From Spongiivirga sp046524175 (lineage in GTDB: Bacteria; Bacteroidota; Bacteroidia; Flavobacteriales; Flavobacteriaceae): a stretch of 64,000 nt of DNA. The stretch is taken from assembly GCF_046524175.1 (NCBI RefSeq), contig NZ_JBEFZF010000002.1, positions 372,001-436,000 of the forward strand, in the 5' to 3' direction. Numbering within the stretch: position 1 is the stretch's first letter; each line of letters starts with the position of its first letter. The translations under genes and the position numbers were made by a program. Under the pieces are notes generated by a model that made no database searches, was not told the DNA's origin, and worked only from the letters and a program-made list of their open reading frames with translations. Positions 61,184 to 64,000 of the stretch are shown piece by piece.

Positions 61184-61635
61184 TGAGTAAGATCAGAATA
61201 ACAAAAGAGTTTAGTTTTGAAACCGGGCACGCCCTTTACGGTTATGACGGGAAGTGTAAAAACATTCATGGGCATAGTTATCACCTTTCGGTAACTGTTA
61301 TAGGAAGCCCAATATCTGATACGGACAACGCAAAGTTAGGAATGGTGATCGATTTTGGAGATTTAAAGAAAGTTGTGAATGCGGAAATCGTAGATCAATT
61401 TGATCATGCTACAGTTTTCAATAAAAATACACCACATATTAAGTTGGCAAAAGATCTAGAAGAACGCGGTATGAAGGTGATGTTAGTTGATTATCAACCA
61501 ACGAGTGAGCTAATGATTGTTGATTTTGCGAAAAAAATTAAAGCTCATTTACCAAAAGAAATCAAACTGCACTCTCTTAAACTTAGGGAAACAGCAAGCT
61601 GCTATGCCGAATGGTTTGCCAGTGATAATGAGTAG
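61183..61635 (+). CDS. queD: 6-carboxy-5,6,7,8-tetrahydropterin synthase
   Basis: 150 residues of the PTPS fold. The zinc ligands His16 and the 'HGHSYH' pair (His29, His31), and catalytic Cys25 in 'GKCKNIHGH', are visible, as is the later 'LRETASCYAEW' with its Glu. Cys at this spacing fits QueD in queuosine synthesis rather than eukaryotic PTPS. No other queuosine gene is adjacent. Confidence 0.9.
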   Translation: MSKIRITKEFSFETGHALYGYDGKCKNIHGHSYHLSVTVIGSPISDTDNAKLGMVIDFGDLKKVVNAEIVDQFDHATVFNKNTPHIKLAKDLEERGMKVMLVDYQPTSELMIVDFAKKIKAHLPKEIKLHSLKLRETASCYAEWFASDNE

Positions 61636-61642
61636 TGTGTTA

Positions 61643-61672
61643 CCTGCCTCCGATTAGGCTTCGGTGGGTAGG
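61643..61672. repeat. REP-like imperfect hairpin
   Basis: CCTGCCTCCGA (61643-61653) and TCGGTGGGTAGG (61661-61672) pair imperfectly with G-T pairs and a bulge. GC-rich against the AT-rich gap, 8 nt past the queD stop. It resembles the dispersed intergenic hairpins at 5918-6000 and 62613-62635. Confidence 0.55.
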
Positions 61673-61839
61673 ATTGTCGCTAGTTGCTGTTCTACAAGTA
61701 GAAACGAATTATAGTACGCGGCTCCATCCCTAAAGTATTCAACGCTATAAAAGAGCCAGCAATTAACAACATGCAAATGATCATTATTGAATCACACTTC
61801 AATTTGTTTACCATCTAAGCAAAATCGTACATTTACCGT

Positions 61840-62595
61840 ATGCAAATTCCATCCGGAAAAAAAATATACTTCGCCTCAGACAATCACTTAGGCGCACCAG
61901 ATCGGGAAAAGAGTTTCCCCCGTGAGCAGCGGTTTGTAAAATGGCTTAATGAGGTAAAGCAAGATGCTGCGGCTATTTTTTTATTAGGCGATTTGTTCGA
62001 TTTTTGGTTTGAGTATAAAACAGTAGTGCCTCGAGGTTTTACTCGTACACTGGGCAAATTAGCTGAAATTACTGATAGCGGAATTCCTATTTATTATTTT
62101 GTTGGGAACCACGATCTATGGATGAATGGCTACTTCGAGGAGGAACTCAATATCCCCGTTTACCATAAACCGCAGGAATTCACATTTAATAACACCACAT
62201 TTTTTATTGGTCATGGAGATGGTTTAGGTCCTGGTGACAAAGGATATAAACGAATGAAAAAGGTGTTTACCAATCCAATCGCAAAATGGCTATACCGATG
62301 GTTGCATCCTGATCTGGGCGTTCGTTTGGCTCAGTATTTCTCAGTAAAAAATAAACTTATTTCAGGCGACGATGATGTCAAGTTTCTTGGCGAAGAAAAC
62401 GAATGGTTGGTTCAGTATTCAAAACGAAAGCTAGAAGAAAAGCATTGGGATTACTTTGTTTTTGGACACAGACACTTACCGATGGAAATTGAAGTCGGCC
62501 CAAACTCAAAATATGTCAATTTGGGGGATTGGATTACCTATTTCACCTACGCCGTTTTCGACGGGGAGAATATGGAGTTGAAGGAATATCAATAG
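61840..62595 (+). CDS. LpxH-like UDP-2,3-diacylglucosamine pyrophosphatase
   Basis: 251 residues of the calcineurin-like phosphoesterase fold. Metal motifs: 'SDNHLGAP', 'LLGDLFDFWFEYK', 'FVGNHDLWM', 'GHGDGLGPGDKGYK' and 'FGHRHLP'. The 'GDLFDFWFEY' and 'GDKGYKRMK' patterns fit the LpxH branch used by Bacteroidota for lipid A synthesis. It would hydrolyse UDP-2,3-diacylglucosamine to lipid X. Confidence 0.88.
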   Translation: MQIPSGKKIYFASDNHLGAPDREKSFPREQRFVKWLNEVKQDAAAIFLLGDLFDFWFEYKTVVPRGFTRTLGKLAEITDSGIPIYYFVGNHDLWMNGYFEEELNIPVYHKPQEFTFNNTTFFIGHGDGLGPGDKGYKRMKKVFTNPIAKWLYRWLHPDLGVRLAQYFSVKNKLISGDDDVKFLGEENEWLVQYSKRKLEEKHWDYFVFGHRHLPMEIEVGPNSKYVNLGDWITYFTYAVFDGENMELKEYQ

Positions 62596-62612
62596 GGTTC
62601 AATATAAAATGT

Positions 62613-62635
62613 CCGGTCGAGCGCAGTCGAGACGA
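62613..62635. repeat. REP-like palindrome between convergent genes
   Basis: CCGGTCGAGCGCAGTCGAGA (62613-62632) contains TCGA-GCGCAG-TCGA (62617-62630). This palindrome type is widespread in intergenic regions of Bacteroidota. It lies between the lpxH-like and nadD stops and may help terminate both. Confidence 0.6.
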
Positions 62636-62648
62636 GGTGGCATTGTAT

Positions 62649-63230
62649 TCACTTGTAAAAATTCATCTCATCAACATACTGCCATACAGATGCGGGCAAT
62701 AAGGGTCTAATATTCTTACCTTCTTTAATAGCTTTTCTTATAAACGTAGAAGAGATTTCCATGATAGGAGCATCAATGTGAATAATTTTAGAGTGATCGA
62801 TAAATTGGTTATCTATTTTGCTCTCAGAAATGCGTGGGTACACAAACAATTGATGATTGTCGATAATCACTTCATAATTTTTCCATTTATGAAAGCTCTT
62901 TAAGTTGTCTTCACCCATAATTAAGGCGAATTGATAATCGGGATGTTTCTCTTGTATATACGCTAAGGTATCAACAGTGTAGTTGGGTTGTTTCAGTCCA
63001 AATTCAATATCGCTAGGGCGTAGTTTGTCATATTCTTTTGTGGCTTGAAAAACCATATCATAACGTTGACGGTCACTTAACAAACTTGCTTTTTGCTTAA
63101 ACGGACTTCTGGGAGTAACTACAAACCAAACTTCATCCAGCTCGCTAAACTCTGCAATATGATTAGCAATAGCCAGATGCCCAATATGAATGGGATTGAA
63201 TGTGCCAAAAAAAAGTCCGATTTGTTTCAT
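62649..63230 (-). CDS. nadD: Nicotinate-nucleotide adenylyltransferase
   Basis: 193 residues. The nucleotidyltransferase motif 'FFGTFNPIHIGHLAIA' (about 7-22) with H-x-x-H and the C-terminal 'ISSTFIRKAIKEG' are diagnostic. It makes deamido-NAD from NaMN and ATP. It begins 6 nt after the gmk stop, so it is in the same operon. Confidence 0.95.
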   Translation of the reverse strand: MKQIGLFFGTFNPIHIGHLAIANHIAEFSELDEVWFVVTPRSPFKQKASLLSDRQRYDMVFQATKEYDKLRPSDIEFGLKQPNYTVDTLAYIQEKHPDYQFALIMGEDNLKSFHKWKNYEVIIDNHQLFVYPRISESKIDNQFIDHSKIIHIDAPIMEISSTFIRKAIKEGKNIRPLLPASVWQYVDEMNFYK

Positions 63231-63236
63231 AGGGTA

Positions 63237-63818
63237 TTACTCTGCACCAACAAAGTCAGCAACCAGTTCTTCCGCTTCTGTTAACGCCACATCAAGATCG
63301 TAGTTTTTAATAACCTTATCAAACTGCGGGGCAGTAGCAAGTTCCACCGATGCTTTTGCGATGCGCATATTAATTTTGTCTTCGCTTTCGGTTTTGCGTT
63401 TTTTCAATCGTATTTTCAGCTCATCAACACTAGGGGGTTTTACAAAGACAGCCAGCGTTTTTTCAGGATATTTCTTTTTTATACGGAGTCCGCCAACCAC
63501 ATCAATATCAAATATAACATGCTTACCCTGTGCCCAGATTCGTTCGACTTCACTTTTTAAAGTACCATAAAAATTATCGCGATATACTTCTTCCCATTCC
63601 AAAAAATCATCGTCTTTAATATGTTGTTTAAATTGCTTTAAAGACAAAAAGTAGTAATCTTGCTTATCAATTTCGTATTTACGAGGCGCTCTAGAGGTAG
63701 CTGAGACAGAAAATGCTAAATTCAATCGATCTATGCTAAGAAGGTGTCGTACAATGGTTGTTTTTCCTGATCCGGAAGGAGCTGAAAACACTATAAGTTT
63801 TCCATCAAAATTTGCCAT
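63237..63818 (-). CDS. gmk: Guanylate kinase
   Basis: 193 residues. The P-loop 'APSGSGKTTIV' (about 13-23), 'SATSRAPRKYE' and 'DFLEWEEVYRDNFYGT' are GMP-binding and family signatures. It phosphorylates GMP to GDP. Its ATG shares one base with the yicC-like stop (TAATG). Confidence 0.96.
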   Translation of the reverse strand: MANFDGKLIVFSAPSGSGKTTIVRHLLSIDRLNLAFSVSATSRAPRKYEIDKQDYYFLSLKQFKQHIKDDDFLEWEEVYRDNFYGTLKSEVERIWAQGKHVIFDIDVVGGLRIKKKYPEKTLAVFVKPPSVDELKIRLKKRKTESEDKINMRIAKASVELATAPQFDKVIKNYDLDVALTEAEELVADFVGAE

Positions 63819-64000
63819 TATAGTACGTTTAGCATTTGTTCCTTAATTTTTTCTAATTCATCTTTCATTTGTACGACAAGCTGTTGCATAGCCGCATAGT
63901 TTGATTTCGAACCAATCGTATTGATTTCGCGACCGATTTCCTGACATATAAACCCGAGTTTTTTCCCGTTGCTATCAGCGGATGCGAGTGTTTCTTTAAA
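63818..64000 (-). CDS. YicC-family endoribonuclease, C-terminal part
   Basis: The frame enters from the right edge and ends at TAA (63820-63818). The 60 visible residues contain 'GKKLGFICQEIGREINTIGSKS', whose core 'EIGREINTIGSK' is characteristic of the YicC/DUF1732 C-terminus, then a helical tail. YicC proteins are RNases implicated in small-RNA turnover. Gene order yicC-gmk-nadD is common in Bacteroidota. The N-terminus is outside the window. Confidence 0.9.
   Translation of the reverse strand, partial: FKETLASADSNGKKLGFICQEIGREINTIGSKSNYAAMQQLVVQMKDELEKIKEQMLNVL

Overview
The window is from a marine-type member of the Flavobacteriaceae (Bacteroidota). The evidence is the low G+C, promoters with TAnnTTTG -7 elements, and several family-restricted genes: an OmpA protein with thrombospondin type-3 repeats, an IPExxxVDY protein next to pyruvate kinase, a Lacal_2735-type small protein, TIGR03643 and DUF2256 genes beside cryptochromes, and the purN / acpP-fabF-rnc block. 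No tRNA, rRNA, CRISPR array, transposase or prophage was seen.

Region 1 (1-22387) is a catabolic island of about 22 kb. A tightly coupled + strand operon (384-11331) encodes an HMG-CoA-lyase-like enzyme, both subunits of an aconitase/isopropylmalate-type hydratase, a carboxymuconolactone-decarboxylase-family protein, a class III CoA-transferase, an isochorismatase-fold amidase, two tandem PuuE-like (cyclic amide/imide hydrolase) proteins, a cupin, a BASS transporter, an SDR and an amidohydrolase. Around it lie a DUF1838 lipoprotein, a Tat-exported flavin amine oxidase, a CpcT/CpeT (bilin-lyase fold) protein, two MDR reductases, VOC proteins, SDRs, an alpha/beta hydrolase, a nitrilase-like amidohydrolase and a MarR regulator. 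Read as chemistry, the core enzymes form a complete route: cyclic imide -> half-amide -> substituted maleate -> alkylmalate -> alkylmalyl-CoA -> oxoacid + acyl-CoA. Alkylmaleimides are the classical oxidative breakdown products of bilins, haem and chlorophyll. With the CpcT-like gene, this suggests a previously undescribed pathway for catabolism of tetrapyrrole-derived maleimides. That is inference, not proof. A repeated inverted motif (AGTTAA-N5-TTAACT and variants) precedes four transcription units, with a half-site at a fifth, and is the likely operator of the MarR protein.

Region 2 (22384-31645) holds a GDSL esterase, two small flavobacterial genes and a light-related - strand operon (30805 down to 24300). 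The operon has a Lacal_2735 protein, TIGR03643, a photolyase homolog that starts with its FAD domain, a full photolyase/cryptochrome, a flavin reductase, DUF2256, a CryPro-type photolyase-related protein and three small membrane proteins. A divergent SDR faces it.

Region 3 (31660-44000) holds a hydrolase, AddB-like and AddA-like recombination nuclease/helicase genes split by ompA and kbl, a lipoprotein insertion flanked by a vestigial second addA 5' end, superoxide dismutase, and two near-identical 73-nt units that look like tandem small-RNA genes.

Region 4 (44053-64000) is mostly core housekeeping: a purF-like gene, PfkB kinase, START protein, RNase H, purN, acpP, fabF, rnc (with a terminator-like hairpin inside its 5' coding end), a histidine kinase, IPExxxVDY, pyk, PAS protein, dinB, epimerase-like, Usp, GNAT, MATE, enoyl-CoA hydratase, queD, lpxH-like, nadD, gmk and the end of yicC.
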